DNA from: Pseudomonas baltica
GTDB taxonomy: Bacteria; Pseudomonadota; Gammaproteobacteria; Pseudomonadales; Pseudomonadaceae
DNA length: 64,000 nt
Reading direction: 5' to 3'
NCBI RefSeq assembly: GCF_014235765.1
Contig: NZ_JACMYH010000001.1
Location: forward strand, 1,984,001 to 2,048,000
Shown here: piece by piece, positions 8,246 through 18,959 of the stretch
Layout of the letters: every line of letters starts with the position of its first letter
Position numbering within the stretch: position 1 is the first letter of the stretch
Notes under the pieces: model-generated
The model's input: the letters and a program-made list of their open reading frames with translations, nothing else
Databases searched by the model: none
What the model was told of the DNA's origin: nothing
Made by a program: the position numbers and the translations under genes

Positions 8246-10114
8246 TTAAATCCACAACTTCTTGAAGTCCCGACCGCCGTAGATCAGGTTGACCATTGCG
8301 CGGGTCACCATGATGGCCGTGAACATCGAGGTAAAGATCCCGAGGGACATGGTGACGGCGAAGCCCTTGACCGGGCCGGTGCCCATGGCGAAGAGAATGC
8401 CGCCGACCAGCAGCGTCGTCAGGTTGGCATCGATGATCGCGGTGTAGGCGCGGTCGAAACCTTCGTGAATGGCGCGCTGGATGCTCATGCCATTGGCGAT
8501 TTCCTCACGTATGCGCGAGAAGATCAGCACGTTGGCGTCCACCGCCATGCCCATCGTCAGCACGATACCGGCAATGCCCGGCAGCGTCAGGGTTGCCCCC
8601 AGCAGCGACATCAGCGCCAGCAGCATGACCATGTTCAAGGCCAGTGCCACGGTGGCGATCACACCGAAGAAGCGGTAGATGGCAATGATGAACAGCGAGA
8701 CGAACAGCATGCCCCACAGCGATGCATCGACACCCTTGGTGATGTTGTCGGCACCCAGGCTCGGGCCAATGGTACGTTCTTCGGCGAAGTACATCGGTGC
8801 CGCCAGACCACCGGCACGCAACAGCAGCGCCAGTTCGGATGACTCACCCTGGCCGTTGAGGCCGGTAATGCGGAACTGGCTGCCCAGCGGCGACTGGATG
8901 GTCGCCAGGCTGATGATCTTCTTCTCTTCGGTGAAGGTCTGTACCGCAACGTCCTTCTCGACCCCATTGACCGTCTGCTTGACGTAGCGCGTAGTCGGGC
9001 GCTGCTCGATGAAGATCACCGCCATGCTGCGGCCAACGTTACTGCGCGTGGCGCGGCTCATGAGGTCGCCGCCGTGGCCATCGAGCTTAATGTTCACCTG
9101 TGGCTGGCCGTGTTCGTCGAAGCTGGCCTGGGCATCGGTAACCTGGTCACCGGTGATGATCAGGCCACGCTCGACTGCCGCGGGAGCACGGTTGCCCTCG
9201 CGGAACTCGAAGGTTTCGGTAGTAGCCTTGGAATCATCCGGACCGGCACCGAGACGGAACTCGAGGTTGGCGGTCTTGCCGAGGATACGCTTGGCTTCGG
9301 CAGTATCCTGCACGCCCGGCAGCTCGACCACGATGCGGTTGGCACCCTGGCGCTGGACCAGCGGCTCGGCCACACCCAGCTCGTTGACCCGATTACGCAC
9401 CGTGGTCAGGTTCTGCTTGATGGAGTACTCGCGGATCTCCGCGACCTTGGCCTGGGTCATGGCCAGGCGCAGCACCGACAACTCGCTGCGCTCGCTGGCA
9501 GTCAGGTCGAAATCGGTGAAACTCTTGCGGATCAGGGCTTGTGCCTGGTCGCGGGTAGCGGTGTCGCTGAAGCCCAGCTGAATGGCGCCATCCTGCTGCG
9601 GCAGGCTGCGATAACGCACGCGCTCCTTGCGCAGCAGCGTCTTGACTTCGCCTTCGTAGACTTTCATGCGGGCGTCGAGCGCCTTGTCCATGTCGACTTC
9701 GAGCAGGAAGTGCACGCCACCGGACAGGTCGAGGCCCAGCTTCATCGGGCTTGCACCCAGGCTGCGCAACCAGGGCGGCGTGGTCGGAGCCAGGTTCAGG
9801 GCCACCACATAGTCATCGCCCAGCGCCTTGCGCACGACATCCTTGGCCGGCAACTGGTCTTCGGCCTTGGTCAGGCGCAGCAGACCGCCCTTGCCGTTTT
9901 CGGCGAGGCTTGCGGAGTTGACCTGGATGCCGGCGGCATTGAGTGCCGTGCCGACGCGATCCAGATCTGCCTGATTGACCTGCAGCGAAGTGCTCGCGCC
10001 GCTGACCTGGATGGCCGCGTCATCAGGATAGAGATTAGGTGCGGAATAGATAAAACCGATCGCCAGCACCGCCAGGATCAGTACATATTTCCACAGAGGG
10101 TATTTGTTCAGCAT
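8246..10114 (-). CDS. secD: Protein translocase subunit SecD
   Basis: 622 residues from ATG 10114; a GTG just before it would add one residue. SecD pairs with SecF in the inner membrane and carries the large periplasmic domain that binds emerging preproteins. Visible features are the N-terminal membrane helix (YVLILAVLAIGFIYSAPNLY), the family motif LGLDLSGGVHFLLEVD near residue 130, the P1 periplasmic region, and a C-terminal block of five membrane segments with GMAVDANVLIFSRIREE. Length agrees with gamma-proteobacterial SecD. Operon order is yajC-secD-secF, downstream of queA-tgt. Confidence 0.97.
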   Translation of the reverse strand: MLNKYPLWKYVLILAVLAIGFIYSAPNLYPDDAAIQVSGASTSLQVNQADLDRVGTALNAAGIQVNSASLAENGKGGLLRLTKAEDQLPAKDVVRKALGDDYVVALNLAPTTPPWLRSLGASPMKLGLDLSGGVHFLLEVDMDKALDARMKVYEGEVKTLLRKERVRYRSLPQQDGAIQLGFSDTATRDQAQALIRKSFTDFDLTASERSELSVLRLAMTQAKVAEIREYSIKQNLTTVRNRVNELGVAEPLVQRQGANRIVVELPGVQDTAEAKRILGKTANLEFRLGAGPDDSKATTETFEFREGNRAPAAVERGLIITGDQVTDAQASFDEHGQPQVNIKLDGHGGDLMSRATRSNVGRSMAVIFIEQRPTTRYVKQTVNGVEKDVAVQTFTEEKKIISLATIQSPLGSQFRITGLNGQGESSELALLLRAGGLAAPMYFAEERTIGPSLGADNITKGVDASLWGMLFVSLFIIAIYRFFGVIATVALALNMVMLLALMSLLGATLTLPGIAGIVLTMGMAVDANVLIFSRIREEIANGMSIQRAIHEGFDRAYTAIIDANLTTLLVGGILFAMGTGPVKGFAVTMSLGIFTSMFTAIMVTRAMVNLIYGGRDFKKLWI

Positions 10115-10176
10115 CACGCCGCCCGTTCAAGACGCGGGGCGCCTTGCGCGCCCCGACATGGGTAAAAGTCTGCAGC

Positions 10177-10512
10177 TTAGATCGCTTTGAGCGTGCCTTT
10201 GGGCAGGGTCGCGGCGATGGCGCCCTTCTGGATTTTCAGCTCGACGGTGTCGGACACTTCGATGACCACGAAGTCGTCGGTGACCTTGTTGATCTTGCCG
10301 GCGATGCCGCCACTGGTGACCACTTCGTCACCTTTCTGCAGGTTGCCCAGCAGGTTTTTCTGTTCCTTGGCACGTTTGGCCTGCGGACGCCAGATCATCA
10401 TGTAGAAGATGACCAGGAAACCGACCAGGAAAATCCACTCGAAGCCAGAGCCGGCAGGGCCAGCAGCCGGTGCAGCGGCGTCCGCGAAAGCGGCGGGGAT
10501 CAAAAAGCTCAT
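10177..10512 (-). CDS. yajC: Preprotein translocase subunit YajC
   Basis: 111 residues, start ATG 10512. A single membrane anchor at about residues 22-42 (GFEWIFLVGFLVIFYMMIWR) is followed by a basic RPQAKR stretch and a small cytoplasmic domain with the family motif GDEVVTSGGIAGKI. YajC is a non-essential partner of SecDF in the inner membrane. It sits 51 bases past the tgt stop and 62 before secD, the arrangement conserved across Pseudomonas. Confidence 0.97.
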   Translation of the reverse strand: MSFLIPAAFADAAAPAAGPAGSGFEWIFLVGFLVIFYMMIWRPQAKRAKEQKNLLGNLQKGDEVVTSGGIAGKINKVTDDFVVIEVSDTVELKIQKGAIAATLPKGTLKAI

Positions 10513-10563
10513 TCAACGCTCCAGTTACTTAGAAGTTATTGACTTAAAGTCTTTATAAAACGG

Positions 10564-12758
<2,195 letters not shown>

Positions 12759-12825
12759 GATAGGGTTCGGCTGTATAGGGCTGAAAATTCTAGCAAAAAT
12801 CTGCAAAATTGACCATGAAAGCTGA

Positions 12826-12854
12826 TTGACCAGTGGTCGCGCCGTCTCTATACT
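12826..12854 (+). promoter_or_regulatory. Sigma-70 promoter of the tRNA-Leu gene
   Basis: TTGACC (12826-12831) and TATACT (12849-12854) are separated by exactly 17 bases and lie 13 bases before the first tRNA nucleotide, close to ideal for a housekeeping promoter. Transcription would start about six to seven bases after the -10, leaving a very short 5' leader. Confidence 0.85.
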
Positions 12855-12867
12855 TCGCCGCCTGTAA

Positions 12868-12952
12868 GCCCTGATGGCGGAATTGGTAGACGCGGCGGAT
12901 TCAAAATCCGTTTTCGAAAGGAGTGGGAGTTCGAGTCTCCCTCGGGGCACCA
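12868..12952 (+). tRNA. tRNA-Leu (anticodon CAA)
   Basis: 85 nucleotides with encoded CCA. The acceptor stem GCCCTGA pairs with TCGGGGC through one G-T wobble, followed by the A discriminator and CCA. The D arm, an anticodon arm with loop TTCAAAA (anticodon CAA at 12902-12904), a long class II variable arm and a T arm with TTCGAGT are all visible; the long variable arm fits leucine. It reads UUG codons. Confidence 0.97.
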
Positions 12953-12958
12953 AATCAG

Positions 12959-12988
12959 AAAAAAGACCTTCACGAAGGTCTTTTTTTT
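12959..12988 (+). terminator. Rho-independent terminator after tRNA-Leu
   Basis: AAAAGACCTTC is followed by a short loop and GAAGGTCTTTT, and the T run continues to 12988. It begins within ten bases of the tRNA CCA end, so the tRNA is a single-gene transcript. Confidence 0.9.
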
Positions 12989-13013
12989 CGTCTGCGATTT
13001 CTCCGACTCCCTT

Positions 13014-13040
13014 TGTAGGAGCGGCCAGTGGCCGCGAAGG
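13014..13040. repeat. Solitary half of a REP-like palindrome
   Basis: TGTAGGAGCGGCCAGTGGCC and the following CGCGAAGG match one arm of the paired elements at 41358-41443 and 41488-41574. Here the arm stands alone, with a small internal hairpin GCGGCC-AGT-GGCCGC at 13021-13035. No opposite arm follows. Confidence 0.7.
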
Positions 13041-13190
13041 CGCCAGCCCAATCGCTGCCACTTCCGCGCCCATCCCTCGCCTGACAGGCCCCGCCCCGAC
13101 CACTGTTGCCCCCACCTTCTGTTGAACTGTACCTCCCGCCGCTCGCTCGATGCGCCTACCCTGTGAACTCAATCCACAGGAGCGCTCGTC

Positions 13191-13814
13191 ATGCCGGATG
13201 CAGCCAACCTCTACCTGTTCGTTATCGCCGCAATGCTCCTGTTGGTCGTTCCCGGACCGAACATGGCCTTCGTCACCAGCCATGCGCTGGCCCACGGCTG
13301 GCGGGCCGGGGTGGCGGCGGCGTTGGGGATTTCGCTGGCAGACTTGCTGCTGACGCTGTTGGTCAGCGCCGGCATGGGCGCTGTCGTCATGAGTTGGGCG
13401 CCTGCCTTCGACTTGTTACGGCTGGCCGGTGCGTGCTATCTGTTGTGGCTGGCCTGGCAAGCGCTGACGGCGCCGACTGGCGAAAGCGCTGCACCCCGCC
13501 CCCTGGGTTCGATCCGCAAGATCTTCGTTCGCGCCACGCTCAACAGCTTGCTGAATCCCAAGGGCCTGCTGTTCTTCATGGTGTTTCTGCCGCAGTTCGT
13601 CACTGTCGGCAACGCCAGTGTGACGGTTCAACTGGTGATGCTAGGTGTGCTGCTTCTGCTGATCTCCCTGGTTTTTCACAGTGTGCTGGCACTGTGTGCC
13701 GGAACGCTGCGCGGACGATTGAACAGCATGCCTCGGCGCTGGGCCAATTATGGCTTTGCGAGCGTGATGACAGCGCTGGCAGCACGACTTCTGTTTCTTG
13801 AGCGGCCGATATGA
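13191..13814 (+). CDS. LysE/RhtB family amino-acid exporter
   Basis: 207 residues, start ATG 13191 with an AGGAG site about nine bases upstream. The N-terminus ([19 protein letters not shown]) carries the PGPN motif that marks the RhtB/LysE family, followed by five further hydrophobic segments and the SLLNPKG motif near residue 120. Members export amino acids such as threonine, homoserine or lysine from the cytoplasm. It stands alone between the tRNA-Leu and an MFS gene; the substrate cannot be deduced. A second, different LysE protein is at 17429-18046. Confidence 0.92.
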   Translation: MPDAANLYLFVIAAMLLLVVPGPNMAFVTSHALAHGWRAGVAAALGISLADLLLTLLVSAGMGAVVMSWAPAFDLLRLAGACYLLWLAWQALTAPTGESAAPRPLGSIRKIFVRATLNSLLNPKGLLFFMVFLPQFVTVGNASVTVQLVMLGVLLLLISLVFHSVLALCAGTLRGRLNSMPRRWANYGFASVMTALAARLLFLERPI

Positions 13815-13915
13815 CCACTCTCCAGAAGCACCTCCGGACAGGTATCCATCCCGCCTCGTTGGCCCTGTAAACTTCTCCCTCATGCCCCCCGCGAACACGG
13901 AGTTCCGCCCTTCAC

Positions 13916-15121
13916 ATGAGTAATGCCTACCGTACATTCTTCGCAACCCCGGGCGTCGTGGCTCTGTTACTGGCGGGTTCCATGGCCCGGCTCCCACAGA
14001 CCATGATCGGGCTGGGCCTCATCACCATGCTCGTGCATGAAACCGGGCGCTATTGGGTTGCAGGCGCAGTGGCGGGCACTTATACCCTGACCAGCGCCAT
14101 ACTCGGGCCGATGATTTCGAAACTGGTGGATCAGCGCGGCCAGCGCAAGGTGCTGGCGCCCGTCGCGGCGTTCAGTATCGGCATGCTCCTGGCCCTGATC
14201 GGCGCCGTGCATTGGCATGCGCCGCTGCCGGTGCTGTTCGTGCTGGCCGCCCTGGCGGGCGTGCTCCCCAGTTTCGGAGCAATGATCCGCGCACGCTGGG
14301 CCTACCTGTTTCGCGGAAAACCACAACTGCACGCCGCCTACTCCCTGGATACAGTGCTGGTGGAGTTCACCTTCATCGTCGGTCCACCGCTGTCCATCGC
14401 GTTGAGCAGCGGTCTGTTTCCACAAGCCGGCCCGCTGGTAGCCGCCGTGTTGTTGGCCGTGGGCGTGGTTGCCTTTCTGCGCCAGCATGAAACCGAGCCG
14501 CCGCCGGTGCCGGTGGTCAAGGGTCCATCCACTTCTCCGCTGCGCATTCCTGCCTTGCGGATCATCGTGGTGGCGATGCTGGCGCTGGGGTTGCTCGGCG
14601 GCTCGGTCGATGTCGCAGTAGTGGCGTTTGCCAAGGAACAAGGCTGGCCAGCCGCCGCCAGCTTTATTCTCGCGGGGTTCGCTGCAGGGTCGATGGTTGC
14701 CGGGATCACGTTCGGGACAGTGAGAAGTGGGCTGGCATACGAAACTCAGCTGCTGATCGGCGCGGTATTCACTGCCGTGGCGACGACGTTGCCGATTTTT
14801 GCGCCCAATGTGTATTGGCTCACCGGATTGCTGTTCATCACCGGCATGTCGTTCGCACCGACGCTGATCGTGGTGATGAACATCGGCACGAAAATCCTGC
14901 CGCCCGGCAAGATCACTGAAGGACTGACCTGGTTGAGTACAGGCGTCAGTGTCGGCATCGCGATGGGTGGGGCAGTCGCCGGTATGGTCATCGACCACTT
15001 CGGTACTCGCGCCGGATTCGCCGTTGCCATCGGTGCCGGGCTGTTGATGCTGACCGCCGTGCTCACAGGGCTGCGTACGCTGCAGGCAACTTCGGCGAGC
15101 GAAGTTGTTACGTCTGGCTGA
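13916..15121 (+). CDS. Major facilitator superfamily transporter
   Basis: 401 residues from ATG 13916, with about 12 hydrophobic segments and a cytoplasmic basic loop (SKLVDQRGQRKVLAP) after the second to third helices, like the MFS motif A region. It is an inner-membrane secondary transporter, most like sugar-efflux or drug-efflux members. It lies 101 bases after the LysE gene on the same strand and might be cotranscribed, but nothing links them functionally. The substrate is not identifiable. Confidence 0.9.
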   Translation: MSNAYRTFFATPGVVALLLAGSMARLPQTMIGLGLITMLVHETGRYWVAGAVAGTYTLTSAILGPMISKLVDQRGQRKVLAPVAAFSIGMLLALIGAVHWHAPLPVLFVLAALAGVLPSFGAMIRARWAYLFRGKPQLHAAYSLDTVLVEFTFIVGPPLSIALSSGLFPQAGPLVAAVLLAVGVVAFLRQHETEPPPVPVVKGPSTSPLRIPALRIIVVAMLALGLLGGSVDVAVVAFAKEQGWPAAASFILAGFAAGSMVAGITFGTVRSGLAYETQLLIGAVFTAVATTLPIFAPNVYWLTGLLFITGMSFAPTLIVVMNIGTKILPPGKITEGLTWLSTGVSVGIAMGGAVAGMVIDHFGTRAGFAVAIGAGLLMLTAVLTGLRTLQATSASEVVTSG

Positions 15122-15246
15122 CACCGCATGAAGGGTAATGGGCAACTAGCTGGTAACCGAGCGATTGCCCCGAACCGCTGCGGTGCTCCGGCTAGGGTGG
15201 GCCAGCATGACGCCTGTGACCGCGAGAAATAAATCGGAAATTTCGA

Positions 15247-15690
15247 TTGTATATTTATATTCAGCCGCGTAGTGGTGATCTGGACGGTCGAGGACAACTC
15301 ACACAGTCGGGGTTACTGGAGTTCGTCGAGTTCGTGTTGCAGGTCTGTCTCGACCAAATGGTGTACGTCGAGCACGCCATGGGTCTGGCAACACTGCGCC
15401 AGCGCCTGGAACGCGCTGTGACTTTCGAACCACGTTTCGAGCACGCGGGTGTAAAACAAGAAATGGCAAGGGCGCTGCATATTCTGCTTACGCAAGGGGA
15501 GGTGTCACGGTCTGACTTCAAGATCTATACAGGCTTGCATGACCGCGTTGCCAGTGGCCAATTGAACAAGCTGGTGACAATGGGCTTGATAGATGCACCG
15601 TCAGTCAAATCGAGACAGCTGCATCCAGGCCTTCCCGTCTGGTTTGCGCAGTTGTTGTTCCCCGAACTGCATCGACGGTTCGACCAATGA
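15247..15690 (+). pseudogene. C-terminal remnant of a Fic family protein
   Basis: The 147-codon frame begins at a TTG with no ribosome site and opens with RSGDLDGRGQLTQSGLLEF, then VLQVCLDQMVYVEH, which read as the region that follows the catalytic core in Fic AMP-transferases. The rest (GVKQEMARALHILLTQGEVSRSDFK) resembles their C-terminal winged-helix domain. The diagnostic HPFxxGNGR motif and the N-terminal half are absent, and the preceding bases do not supply them in any frame I could read. I call it a truncated, probably non-functional Fic gene left by a deletion. A small free-standing winged-helix protein is the less likely alternative. Confidence 0.65.
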
Positions 15691-15817
15691 CCGATCGGTG
15701 CATTCAATACCAGCCTGCCGGCCGCAGAAACTGTCACACCACAGAACTGCGCTGACCTTCACGCACCTGTCACATCCCCACGCTTACATAGCCCTTTCAC
15801 TTTCCAAGGGCTATGCC

Positions 15818-17371
15818 ATGACCATGTTCGATCTCAAGCGCCGTCGCCTCGTGCAAGCCGTGGGGGCAGGCTTTCTGTTGCCTGGGCTGGCGCCAGCGGT
15901 GATCGCCTCGGTCAAGGACCGGCCGCAATTGACTGACGGCGTGCAGTCCGGCGACCTGATGGGCGACAGGGCCATGGTCTGGAGCCGCTGCGACCGCCCG
16001 GCACGCATGGTGGTGGAATGGGATACGCGGAGCATGTTCACCAACCCTCGCCGTTCGGTATCGCCACTGGCCGACGTGGGCAGCGATTTCACCGCGCGGG
16101 TCGAACTTAGCGGCCTGCCGGTGGACCAGGCGATCTTCTATCGCGTGCAGTTCGAAGACGCGCAGACCGGCGTCAGCAGCGAGCCGTGGTTCGGCCATCT
16201 GCGCAGCGAGCCTTCGCAGCGTCGCGACATCCGCTTCGTGTGGAGCGGCGACACAGTGGGCCAGGGTTTCGGTATCAACCCTGATATCGGCGGCATGCGC
16301 ATCTACGAAGCCATGCGTCTGCGCCTGCCGGATTTCTTCATCCACAGCGGCGATACCATCTACGCCGATGGGCCGGTGCCCGCCACGGTGACCACCGAGA
16401 ATGGCCGCGTATGGCGCAACATCACCACCGAAGCCAAGAGCAAGGTGGCGGAAACTCTGGACGAGTACCGCGGCAACTACCGCTACAACCTGATGGATGA
16501 AAACGTGCGGCGCTTCAATGCCGAGGTGCCGCAGATCTGGCAATGGGACGACCACGAGGTGACCAATAACTGGTCGCCCAGCAAGCAACTCGACGCGCGC
16601 TACCAGAACCGCGACATCCGTCATCTGGTTGGCAACGCGCGTCAGGCATGGCTCGAGTACGCGCCCATGCGCCTGCAGCGCGCCGACAACGGCGGGCGTA
16701 TCTACCGCAAGCTCAGCTATGGGCCGATGCTGGACATCTTCGTCCTGGACATGCGCAGCTACCGCAGTGGCAACGACGACAACCTGGCGGCCAAGCCCGA
16801 AGCCCGCACGGCGTTTCTTGGACAGGCGCAACTGGACTGGCTGAAGTCCGGGCTCAAAGGGTCGCAGGCCCAATGGAAAGTCATTGCCGCCGATATGCCC
16901 ATCGGCTTGGGTGTCCCGGATGGAGAAATGAGCCCGGGGGTCGGGCGCTGGGAGGCGATCGCCAATGGCGATGATGGGGCCGCCAAGGGGCGCGAGCTGG
17001 AGATCGCCGAGCTGCTCGGCTTCGTGCGCCAGCAGAAAGTGGTCAATACGGTCTGGCTGACCGCCGACGTGCACTACTGCGCAGCGCATCACTACCATCC
17101 GGACCGCGCCGCCTTCCAGGACTTCGAACCATTCTGGGAATTCGTCGCCGGGCCACTGAACGCCGGCAGCTTCGGCCCCAACCCGTTGGACGCCACCTTT
17201 GGCCCACAGGTGGTGTTCCAGAAAGCACCACCGGCCCAGAACACCTCACCGTTCGCAGGTTTCCAGTTTTTCGGCGAAGTACAGATCGAAGGCCAGAGCG
17301 GGGAAATGACCGTGCAACTGCGTGATCTGGATGGCGTGGTGGTGTTCGAGAAGAAGCTGCAGCCGGTTTGA
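15818..17371 (+). CDS. phoD: PhoD-like alkaline phosphatase/phosphodiesterase with Tat signal
   Basis: 517 residues from ATG 15818. The N-terminus LKRRRLVQAVGAGFLLPGLA is a twin-arginine-type signal, so export of the folded metalloenzyme is expected. Metal-binding stretches typical of the PhoD family are visible: VWSGDTVGQGF, DFFIHSGDTIYADGP, QIWQWDDHEVTNNW and, late, WLTADVHYCAAHHYHPD. PhoD enzymes use Fe/Ca to hydrolyse phosphate mono- or diesters in the periplasm or outside the cell. It stands alone and converges on the LysE gene at 17429. Two CTGTCAC half-sites (15731-15737, 15767-15773) lie upstream, but their 36-base spacing is not a standard Pho box. Confidence 0.88.
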   Translation: MTMFDLKRRRLVQAVGAGFLLPGLAPAVIASVKDRPQLTDGVQSGDLMGDRAMVWSRCDRPARMVVEWDTRSMFTNPRRSVSPLADVGSDFTARVELSGLPVDQAIFYRVQFEDAQTGVSSEPWFGHLRSEPSQRRDIRFVWSGDTVGQGFGINPDIGGMRIYEAMRLRLPDFFIHSGDTIYADGPVPATVTTENGRVWRNITTEAKSKVAETLDEYRGNYRYNLMDENVRRFNAEVPQIWQWDDHEVTNNWSPSKQLDARYQNRDIRHLVGNARQAWLEYAPMRLQRADNGGRIYRKLSYGPMLDIFVLDMRSYRSGNDDNLAAKPEARTAFLGQAQLDWLKSGLKGSQAQWKVIAADMPIGLGVPDGEMSPGVGRWEAIANGDDGAAKGRELEIAELLGFVRQQKVVNTVWLTADVHYCAAHHYHPDRAAFQDFEPFWEFVAGPLNAGSFGPNPLDATFGPQVVFQKAPPAQNTSPFAGFQFFGEVQIEGQSGEMTVQLRDLDGVVVFEKKLQPV

Positions 17372-17428
17372 CGCCCATTGCACCGCACACATCCGGACAA
17401 ATAGCCGCGGCGGAGGTGGTGCAATGGC

Positions 17429-18046
17429 TCAACTGCCAAGGCCCGGCAGTACCAGGCACGCGGCCAACCCTATGAGGGCGGTGCCGATCACCCGATCGAC
17501 AACGTGTTGTTTCTCCAGCATCCGCCGACGCAGCGGCCCGGACGAGAAGAACAGCGCCACGATGCTGAACCACACCCAGTGCGAGAACGACATGAACAAG
17601 CCATAGGCAAAGTTCGTCATTATCGAACTGCCCGCCTGTACGACCTGACTGTAAGTGGCTACCACGAACAGCATGGTCTTGGGATTGAGGGCATTGGTGA
17701 AGAAGCCTGTCCGAAATGCGCTGGACAATGACGGCGCCCCGCCTCCCACGTTGGCCAATGCCAACTTGGAGGTGTTGAGCAACGAGCGCACGCCTAGGTA
17801 GATGAGATAACCGGCACCCAGCCATTTCATGCCCATGAACAACAGTGGCGACTGAGTGATGATCACGGCGATGCCGAACACGGTGTAGAACACATGCACC
17901 TGTACACCGCAAGCAATGCCCAAAGCCGCGATCAAACCACTCTGACGCCCGTAGGCATAGCTGTTGCGGGTGACCATGGCAAAGTCCGGGCCCGGGCTGA
18001 TGACGGCCAATACGGTAATCAGGGCGACTGCCAATAATTCGTTCAT
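17429..18046 (-). CDS. LysE/RhtB family exporter paired with a 2-oxoglutarate dioxygenase
   Basis: 205 residues from ATG 18046 (a GTG at 18052 would add two). The family motif SPGPDF occurs near residue 18 and NPKTML near residue 130, with six hydrophobic segments. It starts 12 bases after the dioxygenase stop on the same strand, so the two are almost surely one transcript. The pair suggests that the exporter removes the hydroxylated amino acid made by the upstream enzyme, an arrangement known for isoleucine-hydroxylase loci with RhtA-type exporters. The exact substrate is inferred, not seen. Confidence 0.92.
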   Translation of the reverse strand: MNELLAVALITVLAVISPGPDFAMVTRNSYAYGRQSGLIAALGIACGVQVHVFYTVFGIAVIITQSPLLFMGMKWLGAGYLIYLGVRSLLNTSKLALANVGGGAPSLSSAFRTGFFTNALNPKTMLFVVATYSQVVQAGSSIMTNFAYGLFMSFSHWVWFSIVALFFSSGPLRRRMLEKQHVVDRVIGTALIGLAACLVLPGLGS

Positions 18047-18058
18047 GATCACGTCCCG

Positions 18059-18835
18059 TCAACGTTTCTTGAAAGTGACGACCAGGACATCCCGGTGGGC
18101 AGGTCGATCGGGGTGTATGGGGATGACGGCGCTGACGCCGTGTCGAACCTGCTCATCGTTGAGCAGGGCGGCTTCCAGTTCATGGATCATCGAGTGCCTT
18201 GCCAGCAGCCGCAGGTCATTGTCGTAGATGGACGTCTCGCCCTCCATCACGTTGACTCGATTGACCAGCAGCATGAACACGAAGTCGACGCCATCGCGGT
18301 GCACACCTTCAGGTGTCGGAGACGCCGCTCCGCGGGATGCATAGATACGGAACTGATGCGCTTCGATATGCCAGGCACTTTGCCCAGCGAGGACGCCGAG
18401 AAAGGCGCAGCACAGGTCCATCACTGCCGAAAACACCTTGCCTGAGCAGACCTCGGTCGTGAACGGCGCGTAATGCCGGACGATGCCGCCGTTGAGGCCG
18501 TTGTGCTCGACGTTCTGGTAATGCGGTCGATGAGCGCAAGCCTGCCAGTGGCGACTGCCTTGCTCGATGGAGAGGGTCGCATGGCGACGCAGGCGATAGG
18601 TGCCGCCATCCCCCATGAATGTATCCTGCTGCAGATGATCCCAGCTTTGCCGAAACTGTTCCCAGTCCTGGATGAAGCCAGGCACGACGGTGTCCAGCAA
18701 GTGAGCGACCGTGGGAGGCTGCAGAAAGGCGAAGCCACTGTGAGCCACGCTTTCACATACATCGTTGATTGACGGCTCGAAAAGCCTCAGTCCAATGGCG
18801 CTGCTCGGCATTGCACGCTTATGCATATCTTCCAT
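18059..18835 (-). CDS. Fe(II)/2-oxoglutarate dioxygenase of the free-amino-acid hydroxylase type (PF10014-like)
   Basis: 258 residues; start ATG 18835 behind GGAGAG, preferred over the open frame reaching 18889. The likely iron ligands are H179 and D181 in EGVHRDGVDFVF, with H232 in RHGVSAVIP and R248 (HRDVLVVTF) for 2-oxoglutarate. This spacing matches the L-isoleucine dioxygenase family, which hydroxylates free aliphatic amino acids in the cytoplasm. The gene is followed by a LysE exporter and is divergent from a GcvA-like regulator, which suggests a regulated make-and-export unit. Substrate and position of hydroxylation are unknown; YqcI/leucine-hydroxylase-like activity is also possible. 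Confidence 0.82.
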   Translation of the reverse strand: MEDMHKRAMPSSAIGLRLFEPSINDVCESVAHSGFAFLQPPTVAHLLDTVVPGFIQDWEQFRQSWDHLQQDTFMGDGGTYRLRRHATLSIEQGSRHWQACAHRPHYQNVEHNGLNGGIVRHYAPFTTEVCSGKVFSAVMDLCCAFLGVLAGQSAWHIEAHQFRIYASRGAASPTPEGVHRDGVDFVFMLLVNRVNVMEGETSIYDNDLRLLARHSMIHELEAALLNDEQVRHGVSAVIPIHPDRPAHRDVLVVTFKKR

Positions 18836-18959
18836 GGATTCTCTCCATTTTATTGGTAAGGCTGCCAAAATGCCCGGCAACGAGCGCAATCATGGAGTTT
18901 TGCGCAGGCAGGAAAAAACGATTTATAGTCGTCGAAACCTGTGAGATTTCGTCGTTCGT

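Noticed and set aside
12759..13295. N-terminal extension of QueA across the tRNA gene
   Set aside because: The frame is open, but it passes through the tRNA-Leu and its terminator; QueA homology starts at 12758.
15731..15773. Pho box before the PhoD-like phosphatase
   Set aside because: Two CTGTCAC half-sites exist but are 36 bases apart; a Pho box needs direct repeats about 11 bases apart.
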